From Butyricicoccus intestinisimiae (GTDB taxonomy: Bacteria > Bacillota > Clostridia > Oscillospirales > Butyricicoccaceae), in the NCBI RefSeq assembly GCF_018918345.1, contig NZ_JAHLQI010000001.1, forward strand, positions 590,490-654,489: a stretch of DNA of 64,000 nt, in the 5' to 3' direction. The position numbers were made by a program, and so were the translations under genes. The notes beneath the pieces are model-generated. The model did no database searches. It was given only the letters and a program-made list of their open reading frames with translations, and had not been told where the DNA came from. This document shows, piece by piece, positions 23,181 to 32,195 of the stretch. The number at the start of each line of letters is the position of its first letter. Position 1 is the first letter of the stretch.

Positions 23181-23745
23181 AAATGTAAAAATGACAAATC
23201 CCATGAAGGTTATCACTGGTCCTAACACACGCTGGAGCTATGCCAACGTCTGGGAACCTAAGTCCATCAACGGTGGCACTCCGAAATATAGTGTCAGCCT
23301 GATTATCCCGAAATCCGACACAAAGACTGTTGGAAAGATTGAAGCTGCTATCGAGGCTGCATACCGTGAAGGTGAAGCAAAGCTCAAGGGCAATGGTAAG
23401 TCCGTACCTGCTCTTTCCGTACTTAAAACGCCACTTCGTGATGGAGATCTTGAAAGACCGGATGATCCTGCATACGCTGGCAGCTACTTTGTGAATGCAA
23501 ATGCAACCTCTGCACCTGGTATCGTAGATGCAGACCGCAATCCTATTCTCACCCGTTCTGAGGTTTACTCTGGAGTCTACGGTCGTGCCAGCATCAGTTT
23601 TTACGCTTTCAACAGCTCTGGCAATAAAGGTATCGCCTGCGGCCTTAACAATCTGCAGAAGATTCGTGATGGCGAGCCTCTTGGCGGTAAGGCATCTGCT
23701 GAATCTGACTTTGCAACTGATGACGACGATGATTTTCTTGACTAA
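23173..23745 (+). CDS. DUF2815 protein (ssDNA-binding-like)
   Basis: A 190-residue DUF2815 protein. NTRWSYANVWEPKSINGGTPKYSVSLIIPK, the middle GDLERPDDPAYAGSYFVNAN and a strongly acidic tail (SDFATDDDDDFLD) are typical. The acidic C-terminus resembles single-stranded DNA-binding proteins, and the gene regularly pairs with DUF2800 and phage polymerase genes. It likely protects ssDNA during replication. RBS GGAGGAATATGACA inside the previous gene's end. Confidence 0.88.
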   Translation: MSKNVKMTNPMKVITGPNTRWSYANVWEPKSINGGTPKYSVSLIIPKSDTKTVGKIEAAIEAAYREGEAKLKGNGKSVPALSVLKTPLRDGDLERPDDPAYAGSYFVNANATSAPGIVDADRNPILTRSEVYSGVYGRASISFYAFNSSGNKGIACGLNNLQKIRDGEPLGGKASAESDFATDDDDDFLD

Positions 23746-23760
23746 TGGAGGTAGCAAACT

Positions 23761-23949
23761 ATGGAGACAATCATGATTAGCACAATTCTTGTAAACATCT
23801 GTATCGGCTGCTTCGCTTCCGTCGGTCTTACTACTGCAATCTCTATGATTCAGAGTATCATCAACGACCATAAACGCGAAAAGCGTGAGCAGGAAAAAGA
23901 CAAGCGCGACCTCGAATACCACGAAAAGCGCATGAAAGACTTTAAGTAA
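23761..23949 (+). CDS. Small membrane protein
   Basis: A 62-residue protein: one hydrophobic segment (residues ~5-30) and a highly charged C-terminus (HKREKREQEKDKRDLEYHEK). GGAGGTAGC lies upstream. Single-pass topology expected; function unknown. Conserved position between DUF2815 and the polymerase in such prophages. Confidence 0.7.
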   Translation: METIMISTILVNICIGCFASVGLTTAISMIQSIINDHKREKREQEKDKRDLEYHEKRMKDFK

Positions 23950-23959
23950 TCTATCAACC

Positions 23960-23994
23960 TGCTGGCGGTAGGCTCATTGCCGCCAGCACATTTT
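23960..23994 (+). terminator. Hairpin with T-run
   Basis: TGCTGGCGG and CCGCCAGCA form the stem (23960-23988), followed shortly by TTTT. Confidence 0.65.
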
Positions 23995-24014
23995 CTGACA
24001 AAAGGAGACAACCT

Positions 24015-24200
24015 ATGAATGAATTTGCAGAAATATTAAATCTATTTATTGCTAATGTCATCGCCTATACCTTTTTTGCGGCGGTATATGGCTTCATCAT
24101 CTACAACGTAGGAAAAATCATTTTTTACCTTGTTCGTTATGCGGTATACCACATTCGTCGTGACATCAATAAATATAAATCCAATAAAGATAAACAGTAA
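24015..24200 (+). CDS. Small membrane protein
   Basis: A 61-residue protein with a hydrophobic segment from ~8 to 45 (FIANVIAYTFFAAVYGFIIY, then IIFYLVRYAVY) and a basic tail (RRDINKYKSNKDK). Start follows AAAGGAGA. Two such small membrane genes flanked by hairpins precede the polymerase. Function unknown. Confidence 0.65.
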   Translation: MNEFAEILNLFIANVIAYTFFAAVYGFIIYNVGKIIFYLVRYAVYHIRRDINKYKSNKDKQ

Positions 24201-24205
24201 CAAGG

Positions 24206-24238
24206 CAGGCGGCAGGGATTTCTCTGCTGCCTGTTTTA
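24206..24238 (+). terminator. Hairpin with T-run
   Basis: CAGGCGGCAG (24206-24215) pairs with CTGCTGCCTG (24224-24233, one G-T pair), then TTTTAT. Confidence 0.7.
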
Positions 24239-24254
24239 TAGAAAGGACAATCTC

Positions 24255-26195
24255 ATGAAAACGCTTAGTATCGATATTGAAACCTACAGTGATGTGCCGC
24301 TTCAGAAAACTGGAGTATATCGCTATGTAGAATCACCTGATTTTGAAATCTTACTCTTTGCCTACAGTATAGATAGCCAGCCTGTTCAAGTCATCGATCT
24401 TGCCTGCGGAGAACAGATTCCAAAAGAAATCCTTCTTGCTCTAGAGGATGAATGTGTCATCAAGTGGGCCTTCAACGCTTCCTTTGAACGCATCTGTCTT
24501 TCTCGTTTCTTAGGTTACCCGACCGGAGAATATCTGAACCCGGAAAGCTGGCGTTGCTCTATGATATGGTCCGCCACGATGGGGCTTCCTCTCTCTTTGG
24601 AGGGTGTCGGCGCTGTTCTGGGACTTGAAAAGCAAAAACTCTCAGAAGGTAAAGATCTCATCAAATACTTCTGCCAGCCTTGTGCTCCTACCAAAGCCAA
24701 TGGTCAACGCACACGTAACCGCCCTTTCCACGCTCCGGACAAGTGGGCCCTGTTCAAGAAATATAACATCCGTGATGTAGAAACGGAAATGGGCATCCAG
24801 CAGAGGCTCACAAAGTTCCCGGTTTCAGCTCAGATCTGGGAGGAATATCATCTGGATCAAGAAATCAACGACCGTGGAGTCCGCTTGGATATGGATCTTG
24901 TTGTTGCCGCCATTGATATGGATACTCGCTCTAGGAATGAACTAACAAATACCATGAAAGAAATCACGGAGCTAGAAAATCCAAACTCCGTCCAGCAGAT
25001 GAAGGCATGGCTTTCCGATAATGGACTGAAAACAGATACTCTTGGTAAGAAAGCTGTCACAGATCTCTTAAAGACCGCTCCACCAAAGCTTGCACAAGTT
25101 CTCACCCTAAGGCAGCAGCTAGCCAAATCCTCCGTCCGCAAATATCAGGCAATGGAAAAGACCGTTTGTGCCGATGGTCGTGCCCGTGGCATGTTCCAAT
25201 TTTATGGAGCCAACCGCACTGGAAGATTTTCCGGTCGTAATATTCAGCTGCAAAATTTACCACAAAACCACCTGGCAGATCTTGCAGAAGCACGCTCACT
25301 GGTACGCTCTGGCGACTTTGAAGCCGTTAAACTCCTCTACGAAGATGTGCCGGATACACTCTCACAGCTTATCCGCACCGCTTTCATCCCCAGAGAAGGT
25401 ACACAATTCCTGGTGGCTGACTTTTCTGCTATTGAAGCTCGTGTCATCGCATGGTTTGCCGGTGAAAAATGGCGACAGGATGTCTTTGCCAAAGGTGGTG
25501 ACATCTACTGTGCCTCTGCAAGTCAAATGTTTAAGGTTCCCGTTGAGAAGCACGGTATCAATGGTCATCTCAGACAAAAAGGTAAAATTGCAGAACTTGC
25601 CCTTGGATACGGTGGTTCTGTGGGTGCACTAAAAGCAATGGGTGCTCTGGATATGGGGCTTACCGAAGATGAACTTCCCCCGCTGGTGGATGCATGGCGA
25701 CAGTCCAATCCGAACATCATAAAATTCTGGTGGGATGTGGACCGTGCCGTCATGGAAGCTGTAAAGTTCAAACATACTACCTCACAATACGGTCTTACCT
25801 TCTCCTGCAGAAGCGGTATGCTTTTTATCACTCTCCCATCGGGAAGAAAACTGGCATATGTGAAACCGAAGATTGGGACAAATAAATTCGGTGGTCAGTG
25901 TATTACTTATGAAGGCATCGGAAGCACCAAAAAGTGGGACCGTCTTGATTCCTACGGTCCGAAATTTGTCGAAAACATCGTACAAGCCACTGCCCGTGAT
26001 ATTCTCTGCTATGCTATGCAGACACTTCGCTGCTGTTCTATCGTCATGCATATTCACGATGAAGTTGTCATCGAAGCTGATCCCAGCATGTCATTGGATG
26101 CAGTTTGTGAGCAAATGGGCCGTACACCACCTTGGGCCAAAGGTCTGCTGCTAAGGGCCGATGGCTATTCGACACCATTTTATAAAAAAGATTAG
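24255..26195 (+). CDS. Phage DNA polymerase, family A
   Basis: A 646-residue replicative polymerase. The N-terminal 3'-5' exonuclease begins SIDIETYSDVPL with its first acidic motif. The polymerase domain shows motif A (VADFSAIEARVIAWFAGE, near residue 385), motif B (LRQKGKIAELALGYGGSVGA) and motif C (IHDEVVIEAD, near 598). It lacks a 5' nuclease domain, as usual for phage family A enzymes. AAAGGACAATCTC precedes the ATG. It is followed directly by the second copy of the prophage intergenic element. Confidence 0.95.
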   Translation: MKTLSIDIETYSDVPLQKTGVYRYVESPDFEILLFAYSIDSQPVQVIDLACGEQIPKEILLALEDECVIKWAFNASFERICLSRFLGYPTGEYLNPESWRCSMIWSATMGLPLSLEGVGAVLGLEKQKLSEGKDLIKYFCQPCAPTKANGQRTRNRPFHAPDKWALFKKYNIRDVETEMGIQQRLTKFPVSAQIWEEYHLDQEINDRGVRLDMDLVVAAIDMDTRSRNELTNTMKEITELENPNSVQQMKAWLSDNGLKTDTLGKKAVTDLLKTAPPKLAQVLTLRQQLAKSSVRKYQAMEKTVCADGRARGMFQFYGANRTGRFSGRNIQLQNLPQNHLADLAEARSLVRSGDFEAVKLLYEDVPDTLSQLIRTAFIPREGTQFLVADFSAIEARVIAWFAGEKWRQDVFAKGGDIYCASASQMFKVPVEKHGINGHLRQKGKIAELALGYGGSVGALKAMGALDMGLTEDELPPLVDAWRQSNPNIIKFWWDVDRAVMEAVKFKHTTSQYGLTFSCRSGMLFITLPSGRKLAYVKPKIGTNKFGGQCITYEGIGSTKKWDRLDSYGPKFVENIVQATARDILCYAMQTLRCCSIVMHIHDEVVIEADPSMSLDAVCEQMGRTPPWAKGLLLRADGYSTPFYKKD

Positions 26196-26238
26196 ATTTT
26201 TTCGGCCAAACGGTAAACTCATCTCCATTTAGTAGTGG
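26196..26238. repeat. Prophage intergenic element, copy 2
   Basis: TTTTTTCGGCCAAACGG, then four changed bases, then CTCATCTCCATTTAGTAGTG. The internal GGCC hairpin of copy 1 is lost here, so the sequence itself, not that stem, is what is kept. Lies between the polymerase stop and the next gene. Confidence 0.75.
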
Positions 26239-26345
26239 AGATAAAAATTTCATTTCTGTTTACATCAAAATGAGGCGTTCATCTCCAATGGATATTAGAG
26301 ATGGACGTCCTTTCTTCATGTCCATCCAGAAAGGAGGAACCTGAC

Positions 26346-26765
26346 ATGTCGATCAGCAAATATAACAGCGAAGGCTACCCTGATCCTACTGCTTTTGGCG
26401 CACTTTCTTCTATCGAGAATGAAGCCCGTGCACTACGTGCTTTCAGGCCAATCGTATATATATGCTCTCCCTTTGCCGGAGACATTGAAAAGAATGTAGT
26501 TGCTGCCAGAACGTACAGCCGCTTTGCTGTGGAACAAGGATACATTCCTATCGCACCACACCTGCTGTTTCCACAGTTTTTAAATGATACCGACCCCAAA
26601 GAACGTGAACTTGGTCTCTTCTTCGGAAATGCCATCATGAGCAAATGCTCTGAGATCTGGGTCTTTGGAAGTCATATTTCTTCCGGCATGGAAGCAGAAA
26701 TCAAACGAGCAAAGTGGAAAAATTACCGTTTGCGCTATTTCACAGAGAATCTTGAGGAGGTTTAA
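26346..26765 (+). CDS. DUF4406-like nucleoside deoxyribosyltransferase-fold protein
   Basis: A 139-residue protein with PIVYICSPFAGDIEKNVVAARTYSRFAVEQGYIPIAPH, the nucleotide-binding start of the DUF4406/deoxyribosyltransferase fold, followed by FGNAIMSKCSEIWVFG and SSGMEAEIKRA. It may act on nucleotides during phage replication. Start at 26346 after AAAGGAGGAACC; an upstream in-frame start at 26301 has no such site. Confidence 0.8.
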   Translation: MSISKYNSEGYPDPTAFGALSSIENEARALRAFRPIVYICSPFAGDIEKNVVAARTYSRFAVEQGYIPIAPHLLFPQFLNDTDPKERELGLFFGNAIMSKCSEIWVFGSHISSGMEAEIKRAKWKNYRLRYFTENLEEV

Positions 26766-26768
26766 CAC

Positions 26769-27098
26769 ATGTACGAAGTAAAAGAAAATTCAAGAATATT
26801 AAAAGACGGAACTGAAATCACAACCTATAGCAGAGATGTGGTCAGCTGCAACATCTTAGAGGTCGAGGCAGGAACTACCGGTTATTGCGGTGGCGATACC
26901 AGTCATGGCGGTCGCACCTATTTCCGTATTCAGGATGCAGCTTGCACAGATATGGAAATCCATAACTATACCACTCGCTGCGGCAGTAATGGTTTTGAGG
27001 TTTGTCTCGGTGGTGATTGCGAGTTAGAGACCATGATTCGAGCTTTGAAATTTATCACCAAGGTTCTCGAAGAAGAATCCAAGGAGGTGTATGACTGA
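26769..27098 (+). CDS. Conserved phage protein, unknown function
   Basis: A 109-residue protein rich in Gly, Cys and Thr (VSCNILEVEAGTTGYCGGDTSHGGRTYF, TRCGSNGFEVCLGGDCELE). No domain recognised. GAGGAGGTTTAAC gives a good start. Its stop overlaps the start of the primase gene by one base, so it is part of the replication operon. Confidence 0.75.
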   Translation: MYEVKENSRILKDGTEITTYSRDVVSCNILEVEAGTTGYCGGDTSHGGRTYFRIQDAACTDMEIHNYTTRCGSNGFEVCLGGDCELETMIRALKFITKVLEEESKEVYD

Positions 27099-29371
27099 TG
27101 TTTACCATTTATTCTGCAGATGTTACCGGCAATCCCAGTAACTGTTCCTATCCACACAAGCATGTCATCTTAGACGAGGACAGCCTGAAAACTGCTATCT
27201 GCCACGACTATGTCTGTGCCGAATATAAAAACAGCTACCGCAACGGCGACAACTTCATCGGCAGCGACTGCCTTCCTGTGGACTGCGATAATGATCACTC
27301 TGAAAATCCGAATGACTGGGTCACTCCTGATGATATTATGCAGGCTTTTCCGGGTGTCAGCTTTGCTATCCATTATAGCCGCTACAATAACCGTGAGAAA
27401 AATGGCAAAGCCGCACGACCGAAGTTTCATGTGCTGTTTCCAATCGAATATGTATCGGATGCTTCACTCTACAGCGATATGAAAAAGCTGGTCAATTCCA
27501 TCTTTCCGTATTTTGATACACAGGCACTAGATGCAGCTCGTTTCTTCTTTGGAACAACTACTGCGGATGTTGCAATCTATCCGGGGCGCATAAATCTGAC
27601 TGAGTTTTTGGATGAGGACCTGTTCGATGAGAATCTGCCGGAAGGTCAATACGATGGTTTTGCCATTCCGGAAGGAAGTCGTAATGCAACTATGTCTCGT
27701 TTTGCCGGTCGTGTAATCAAAAAATACGGTGACTGTGACAAGGCATATCAAGCATTTATGGAAGAATCAACAAAGTGTACACCTCCGCTGGAAGCATCTG
27801 AGCTTGCAACTATCTGGCACAGTGCACAGCGTTTTTATGCACGACTCTCCCAGCAGGATGGCTACATTGCACCAGAAGTATATAATGACCCTTCCTGTTA
27901 CAAGCCCGGAGACTATTCTGACGTAGGACAAGCTGAGGTGTTGGCAAAATACTTCTCTGGCGAGCTTCGATATTCTCCGGCTACCCACTTTATTCGATAT
28001 TCTGATCATTACTGGCAGGAATCCGAACCGGGTGCACAAGCCGTGGCTCATGAGCTTACCAGAAGGCAACTGAAGGAATCTGGCAACGATATGCTCGAAG
28101 CTCTCGACAAATTGAAAAACTCCGGTGCACAGTCCCTGCTTGATTCCATGTCTAAGTCCAAGGCAGAACAGCTGATGAATGAGGATCAGATGGAAGCCTA
28201 TCAGGAATTTCTGGCCGCAAAAGCATATCAACAGTTCGCTGTAAAGCGCAGGGATTCCAAGAATATTACTTCCACGCTAAAAGAGTCCCGTCCAATGCTG
28301 GAGATCTCACCTCGTGACCTTGATGCTGATTGCTTTGCTCTGTGTACACCAGAAGCAACCTATGACTTGCGTAAAGGAATGGCTGGTGCACGAGAACATC
28401 TGCCGGAAGATTTCATTACCAAAATTACATCGGTATCTCCGAATTATAAGGGCCAGCAAATTTGGCTGGACTGCCTTGATCTCATCTTTCGGGGTAATCA
28501 GGAACTCATCGATTATGTTCAGATGATTTGTGGTCTGGCTGCCATCGGCAAGGTTTATGTGGAAGCCCTCATCATTGCCTACGGTGATGGCCGCAATGGT
28601 AAGTCAACCTTCTGGAATGCTATTTCCAGAGTGCTTGGTCTTTACTCTGGCAACATCTCTGCTGACACACTCACTGTTGGCTGTCGCAGAAACATAAAAC
28701 CGGAAATGGCCGAGGTCAAAGGTAAGAGACTTCTCATTGCCGCCGAGATGCAGGAAGGCGCTCGTCTGAATGATTCCACCGTCAAACAGCTCTGCTCTAC
28801 AGATGATGTCTTTGCTGAGAAAAAGTACAAGGACCCGTTCTCGTTCAAACCGTGTCACACACTTGTACTCTACACCAACCATCTGCCTCGTGTCTCTGCA
28901 TCCGATGATGGTATTTGGAGACGACTTATTGTCATCCCATTCAATGCCAAAATTACAGGAAGCAACGACATCAAGAACTATAGCGAGTATCTTTATGACA
29001 ACGCTGGCGGTAGCATTTTGGCGTGGGTCATCGAAGGTTCCAAAAAAGTCATCGAGTCTGATTACCAGATTCCCGTGCCGGAGTGTGTACAGAATGCCAT
29101 CGATGAATATCGTAGCCAGAACGATTGGTTTGGTCACTTTCTTTCTGACAAATGTGAAATTGACCCGTCCTATAAAGAAAGCTCTTCTTCTCTTTATCAG
29201 GCCTACCGCAACTATTCTCTGGATTGCAACGAGTATGTACGCAGTACCGCTGACTTCTACTTTGCATTGGAGAAAGCTGGCTTTGAGCGAGTTACCATGA
29301 GCAGAAAGCGTTACTTTAAGGGTCTGCGCTTACGTAAGGATACCGGTGCAGACGAGGATTTTATGAATTAG
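27098..29371 (+). CDS. P4-type primase/helicase
   Basis: A 757-residue replication protein. The N-terminal part (VDCDNDHSENPNDWVTPDDI, then YSRYNNREKNGKAARPKFHVLFP) resembles a primase-polymerase domain. The C-terminal D5/P4-type SF3 helicase has Walker A IIAYGDGRNGKSTFWNA (near residue 495), LLIAAEMQEGARLN and LYTNHLPRVSASDDGIWRR. It primes and unwinds phage DNA, working with the family A polymerase. The start overlaps the previous stop. Confidence 0.92.
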   Translation: MFTIYSADVTGNPSNCSYPHKHVILDEDSLKTAICHDYVCAEYKNSYRNGDNFIGSDCLPVDCDNDHSENPNDWVTPDDIMQAFPGVSFAIHYSRYNNREKNGKAARPKFHVLFPIEYVSDASLYSDMKKLVNSIFPYFDTQALDAARFFFGTTTADVAIYPGRINLTEFLDEDLFDENLPEGQYDGFAIPEGSRNATMSRFAGRVIKKYGDCDKAYQAFMEESTKCTPPLEASELATIWHSAQRFYARLSQQDGYIAPEVYNDPSCYKPGDYSDVGQAEVLAKYFSGELRYSPATHFIRYSDHYWQESEPGAQAVAHELTRRQLKESGNDMLEALDKLKNSGAQSLLDSMSKSKAEQLMNEDQMEAYQEFLAAKAYQQFAVKRRDSKNITSTLKESRPMLEISPRDLDADCFALCTPEATYDLRKGMAGAREHLPEDFITKITSVSPNYKGQQIWLDCLDLIFRGNQELIDYVQMICGLAAIGKVYVEALIIAYGDGRNGKSTFWNAISRVLGLYSGNISADTLTVGCRRNIKPEMAEVKGKRLLIAAEMQEGARLNDSTVKQLCSTDDVFAEKKYKDPFSFKPCHTLVLYTNHLPRVSASDDGIWRRLIVIPFNAKITGSNDIKNYSEYLYDNAGGSILAWVIEGSKKVIESDYQIPVPECVQNAIDEYRSQNDWFGHFLSDKCEIDPSYKESSSSLYQAYRNYSLDCNEYVRSTADFYFALEKAGFERVTMSRKRYFKGLRLRKDTGADEDFMN

Positions 29372-29383
29372 GGCCACTTATGA

Positions 29384-29474
29384 CAAGGTGTATCAAGGTG
29401 TTTTATAAAACTTTTCTTAGGCCTACAAAAATATGAATAAGAAAAAGTATGGAAAATACCATTGATACACCTTG
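29384..29474. promoter_or_regulatory. CAAGGTGT iteron-like repeats
   Basis: CAAGGTGTATCAA (29384-29396) is perfectly mirrored by TTGATACACCTTG (29462-29474). A second direct CAAGGTGT begins at 29394. The 65-bp middle is AT-rich. It lies in the gap behind the primase, so a replication origin or regulator-binding site is plausible. Inference only. Confidence 0.45.
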
Positions 29475-29510
29475 CACATCTTCAAATTAACGGCCTGATG
29501 GAGGACAAGT

Positions 29511-29792
29511 ATGTTAGAAAAAACGATAGAAAAGAAATTGACAAATGCAGTAAAAAAGGCTGGTGGTATCGCGCCGAAGTTCGTGTCTCCTTCTTTCGCA
29601 GGGATGCCCGACCGTCTGATCTTATTACCTGATGGGAAGTTTGCCTTCGCAGAATTAAAGGCACCTGGAGAATCCCCACGCCCACTGCAAAAGGCACGGC
29701 ACAGACTCCTTCGCTCTCTGGGCTTTCGAGTCTATGTGATTGATAGCATCGAACAGATTGGAGGAATGATTGATGAACTTCGCACCTCATGA
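29511..29792 (+). CDS. VRR-NUC domain nuclease
   Basis: A 93-residue stand-alone VRR-NUC protein (PD-(D/E)XK superfamily): KKAGGIAPKFVSPSFAGMPDRLILLP, FAFAELKAPGESP and the trailing LRSLGFRVYVIDS. These phage versions are structure-specific nucleases. It overlaps the downstream helicase by 20 bp, a pairing common in phage genomes. RBS GGAGGACAAGT. Confidence 0.92.
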   Translation: MLEKTIEKKLTNAVKKAGGIAPKFVSPSFAGMPDRLILLPDGKFAFAELKAPGESPRPLQKARHRLLRSLGFRVYVIDSIEQIGGMIDELRTS

Positions 29793-31116
29793 TTACCAGG
29801 CCTATGCCATTAACTATATTGAGACACATTCTGTAGCCGCCGTCTTGCTCGATATGGGTCTTGGAAAAACAGTTATTTCCTTGACTGCCATCTCTGATCT
29901 GTTATTCGATAGCTTTGAAGCCCACCGCATTCTTGTGATTGCCCCACTTCGAGTAGCCAGAGACACATGGCCCGCTGAAATCAAGAAATGGCAGCATCTG
30001 AAGCACCTGACTTTTGCTATCTGCGTCGGAACACCGAAAGAACGAAAAGCCGCTTTGATGGCCAGAGCCGATATAACAATCATCAACAGAGAAAATCTTC
30101 AATGGCTTATCGAGTCCAGTGGATTTCCCTTCGACTACGATATGGTGGTCATCGACGAGCTTTCTTCCTTCAAAAATCACAATTCAAAGAGGTTCAAATC
30201 TCTGCTGAAGGTAAGACCCAGCGTCAAGCGCATCATTGGCCTGACCGGAACACCAAGTAGTAATGGTCTCATGGATTTGTGGGCCGAGTTTCGATTACTG
30301 GATTTAGGAAAACGCCTCGGCCGCTTCATTACCGAGTACCGAAACAACTACTTTGTACCGGACAAAAGGAATGGTCAGATCATCTATTCCTATAAGCCAC
30401 AGCCCTACGCGGAGGAACGTATCTATAGTCAAATTTCTGATATCACCATTTCCATGAAATCGACAGACCATCTGCAGATGCCAGAACTCATCTCTTCCGA
30501 GTATGAGGTTCATTTATCCGAAGATGAAATAAACAGATACGAGGATTTAAAACAGGAACTGGTGTTGGATCTCCCTGATGGAGAAATCACCGCAGCAAAT
30601 GCCGCTTCTCTCACCGGAAAACTATCACAGCTTGCCAACGGTGCCATTTATTCTGATACCGGTGAAATCATCGAGTTCCATGACAGAAAGCTGGATGCTC
30701 TGGAGGATATCATCGAATCCGCAAATGGCAAATCCGTCCTTGTAGCCTACTGGTTCAAACATGACCTCTCACGAATCAAAAAGCGCTTTGATGTGAGAGA
30801 GATAAAATCCAGCAAGGACATCACCGACTGGAATGCTGGAAAAATTCCGGTTGCAGTCATTCATCCTGCATCTGCCGGTCATGGACTCAATCTACAGGCT
30901 GGTGGCTCCACCCTTATCTGGTTTGGGCTGACATGGTCACTGGAATTATATCAGCAGACCAACGCCCGACTGTGGAGACAGGGTCAAACCTCCGGAACCG
31001 TGGTGATAGAGCATATCATCACTAAAGGAACCATTGATGAGTGTATTTTGAAGGCTCTCTCCAAGAAGGAGCTGACACAGAATGCCCTTATCGATGCGGT
31101 AAAAGCAAATCTATGA
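29773..31116 (+). CDS. SNF2-family DNA helicase
   Basis: A 447-residue SF2 helicase. Motif I is DMGLGKTVISLT (near residue 30), motif II VIDELSSFKN (near 128), motif III GLTGTPSSNG, and motifs V/VI are HPASAGHGLNLQAGG and QQTNARLWRQGQ. It probably remodels branched DNA in phage replication with the VRR-NUC partner. ATG at 29773 follows GGAGGAATGATTG. Confidence 0.92.
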   Translation: MNFAPHDYQAYAINYIETHSVAAVLLDMGLGKTVISLTAISDLLFDSFEAHRILVIAPLRVARDTWPAEIKKWQHLKHLTFAICVGTPKERKAALMARADITIINRENLQWLIESSGFPFDYDMVVIDELSSFKNHNSKRFKSLLKVRPSVKRIIGLTGTPSSNGLMDLWAEFRLLDLGKRLGRFITEYRNNYFVPDKRNGQIIYSYKPQPYAEERIYSQISDITISMKSTDHLQMPELISSEYEVHLSEDEINRYEDLKQELVLDLPDGEITAANAASLTGKLSQLANGAIYSDTGEIIEFHDRKLDALEDIIESANGKSVLVAYWFKHDLSRIKKRFDVREIKSSKDITDWNAGKIPVAVIHPASAGHGLNLQAGGSTLIWFGLTWSLELYQQTNARLWRQGQTSGTVVIEHIITKGTIDECILKALSKKELTQNALIDAVKANL

Positions 31117-31182
31117 CAGTCTTTGACAAAACACGACAATCCGTGCAAATCCGAGGGAAATAAAACAATCCGGAGGTAAAGC

Positions 31183-31602
31183 ATGAACGCAAAAGAATAT
31201 TTATTACAGGCTCGCTATCTTGATGAACGCATCACATCAAAGACTCAACAGATTGCATCCTTAAATGATCTTGCTACCAAATGTACTTCTACCATTTCAG
31301 ATATGCCGAGAAACCCAAATCACGGTGGTTCCAGAATGGAAGATGCCATTTTGAAAATCATTGATTTGGAGGATGGCCTGAAGAAAGACATCGAAAAGCT
31401 GGTGGATTTAAAGAAAGAAATCATTGGTGTTATCCATGCTGTTCCCAACGTAGAATATCAGATGCTACTGGAAAAACGCTATCTCTGCTTCATCACTTGG
31501 GAACAGATAGCAGTGGATCTGAACTACTCTATGCAACACATACATCGTATGCATAGCGCAGCATTAAAAGAAATCGTGGTTCCACAGATGGATGAGAGTT
31601 AA
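31183..31602 (+). CDS. DUF1492 / ArpU-like phage regulator
   Basis: A 139-residue protein. Its N-terminal coiled coil (YLLQARYLDERITSKTQQIASL) and C-terminal HTH (YLCFITWEQIAVDLNYSMQHIHRMHSAAL) match the DUF1492/sigma-like family that commonly precedes the HNH-terminase module and controls late genes. CCGGAGGTAAAGC gives the start. Role inferred from position and family. Confidence 0.85.
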   Translation: MNAKEYLLQARYLDERITSKTQQIASLNDLATKCTSTISDMPRNPNHGGSRMEDAILKIIDLEDGLKKDIEKLVDLKKEIIGVIHAVPNVEYQMLLEKRYLCFITWEQIAVDLNYSMQHIHRMHSAALKEIVVPQMDES

Positions 31603-31661
31603 TGTGATAGAATGAGAGTCCTTTCTTATGATAATATTACAATAGCGAAAGTGATAATCGC

Positions 31662-31700
31662 AGAAAGCCTTGTGGGAGTCAATCCTACAGGGCTTTTCTT
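31662..31700 (+). terminator. Terminator-like hairpin before packaging genes
   Basis: AGAAAGCC..GTGGGA and TCCTAC..GGCTTTTCT form a stem around GTCAA, then TT. It separates the regulator from the HNH gene. Confidence 0.65.
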
Positions 31701-31725
31701 ATGCCAAAACGGAAGGAGGAATTCG

Positions 31726-32085
31726 ATGCCAAGAAAACCAAAACGTCCCTGCTCCTATCCCGGATGCCCTAATCTGACAGACGGACGCTTCTGTCCAGTG
31801 CATGAAAAGACGGAAGCCAAACGATACGAGAAGTACGACCGAGATCCGAATACCAAGCGTCGCTATGGACGTGCATGGAAACGTATCCGTGACAGCTATG
31901 CTGCTGCCCATCCCCTTTGTGAGAGGTGCCTTGAGAATGGTGTCTACACACCAACCGAGCAGATACACCATGTAAAACCTCTTTCACAAGGTGGAACGCA
32001 TGATAGAGAAAACTTGATGGCTCTTTGCAAATCCTGCCATGCCAAGATTCATGCGGAACATGGCGACCGTTGGCACAACCGGTAG
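31726..32085 (+). CDS. Phage HNH endonuclease
   Basis: A 119-residue HNH enzyme. Zinc-ligand pairs are PCSYPGCPNLTDGRFCPVH, CERC and CKSCH. The HNH core is EQIHHVKPLSQGGTHDRENLMALC. HNH proteins next to terminase stimulate cleavage at cos sites in HK97-like phages. The ATG at 31726 follows GGAAGGAGGAATTCG. Confidence 0.93.
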   Translation: MPRKPKRPCSYPGCPNLTDGRFCPVHEKTEAKRYEKYDRDPNTKRRYGRAWKRIRDSYAAAHPLCERCLENGVYTPTEQIHHVKPLSQGGTHDRENLMALCKSCHAKIHAEHGDRWHNR

Positions 32086-32195
32086 GGGCGGTCTACTTCT
32101 CTACGGTGAAGTCACCGGGGAACGGGCGTGGGGTCTCACGCACAAAGTCGCAATTTCAAACGGGGTATATAGGCCCCTGAACTGGAGGTGTAAAA
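32086..32195. other. Candidate cos/packaging region
   Basis: 110 bp between the HNH and small terminase genes, the usual place of cos in HK97-type phages. It holds the dyad GCGTG-GGGTCT-CACGC (32126-32141) and a GC-rich block followed by AAACGGGGTATATAGG. The exact cut positions cannot be read from sequence. Confidence 0.4.
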
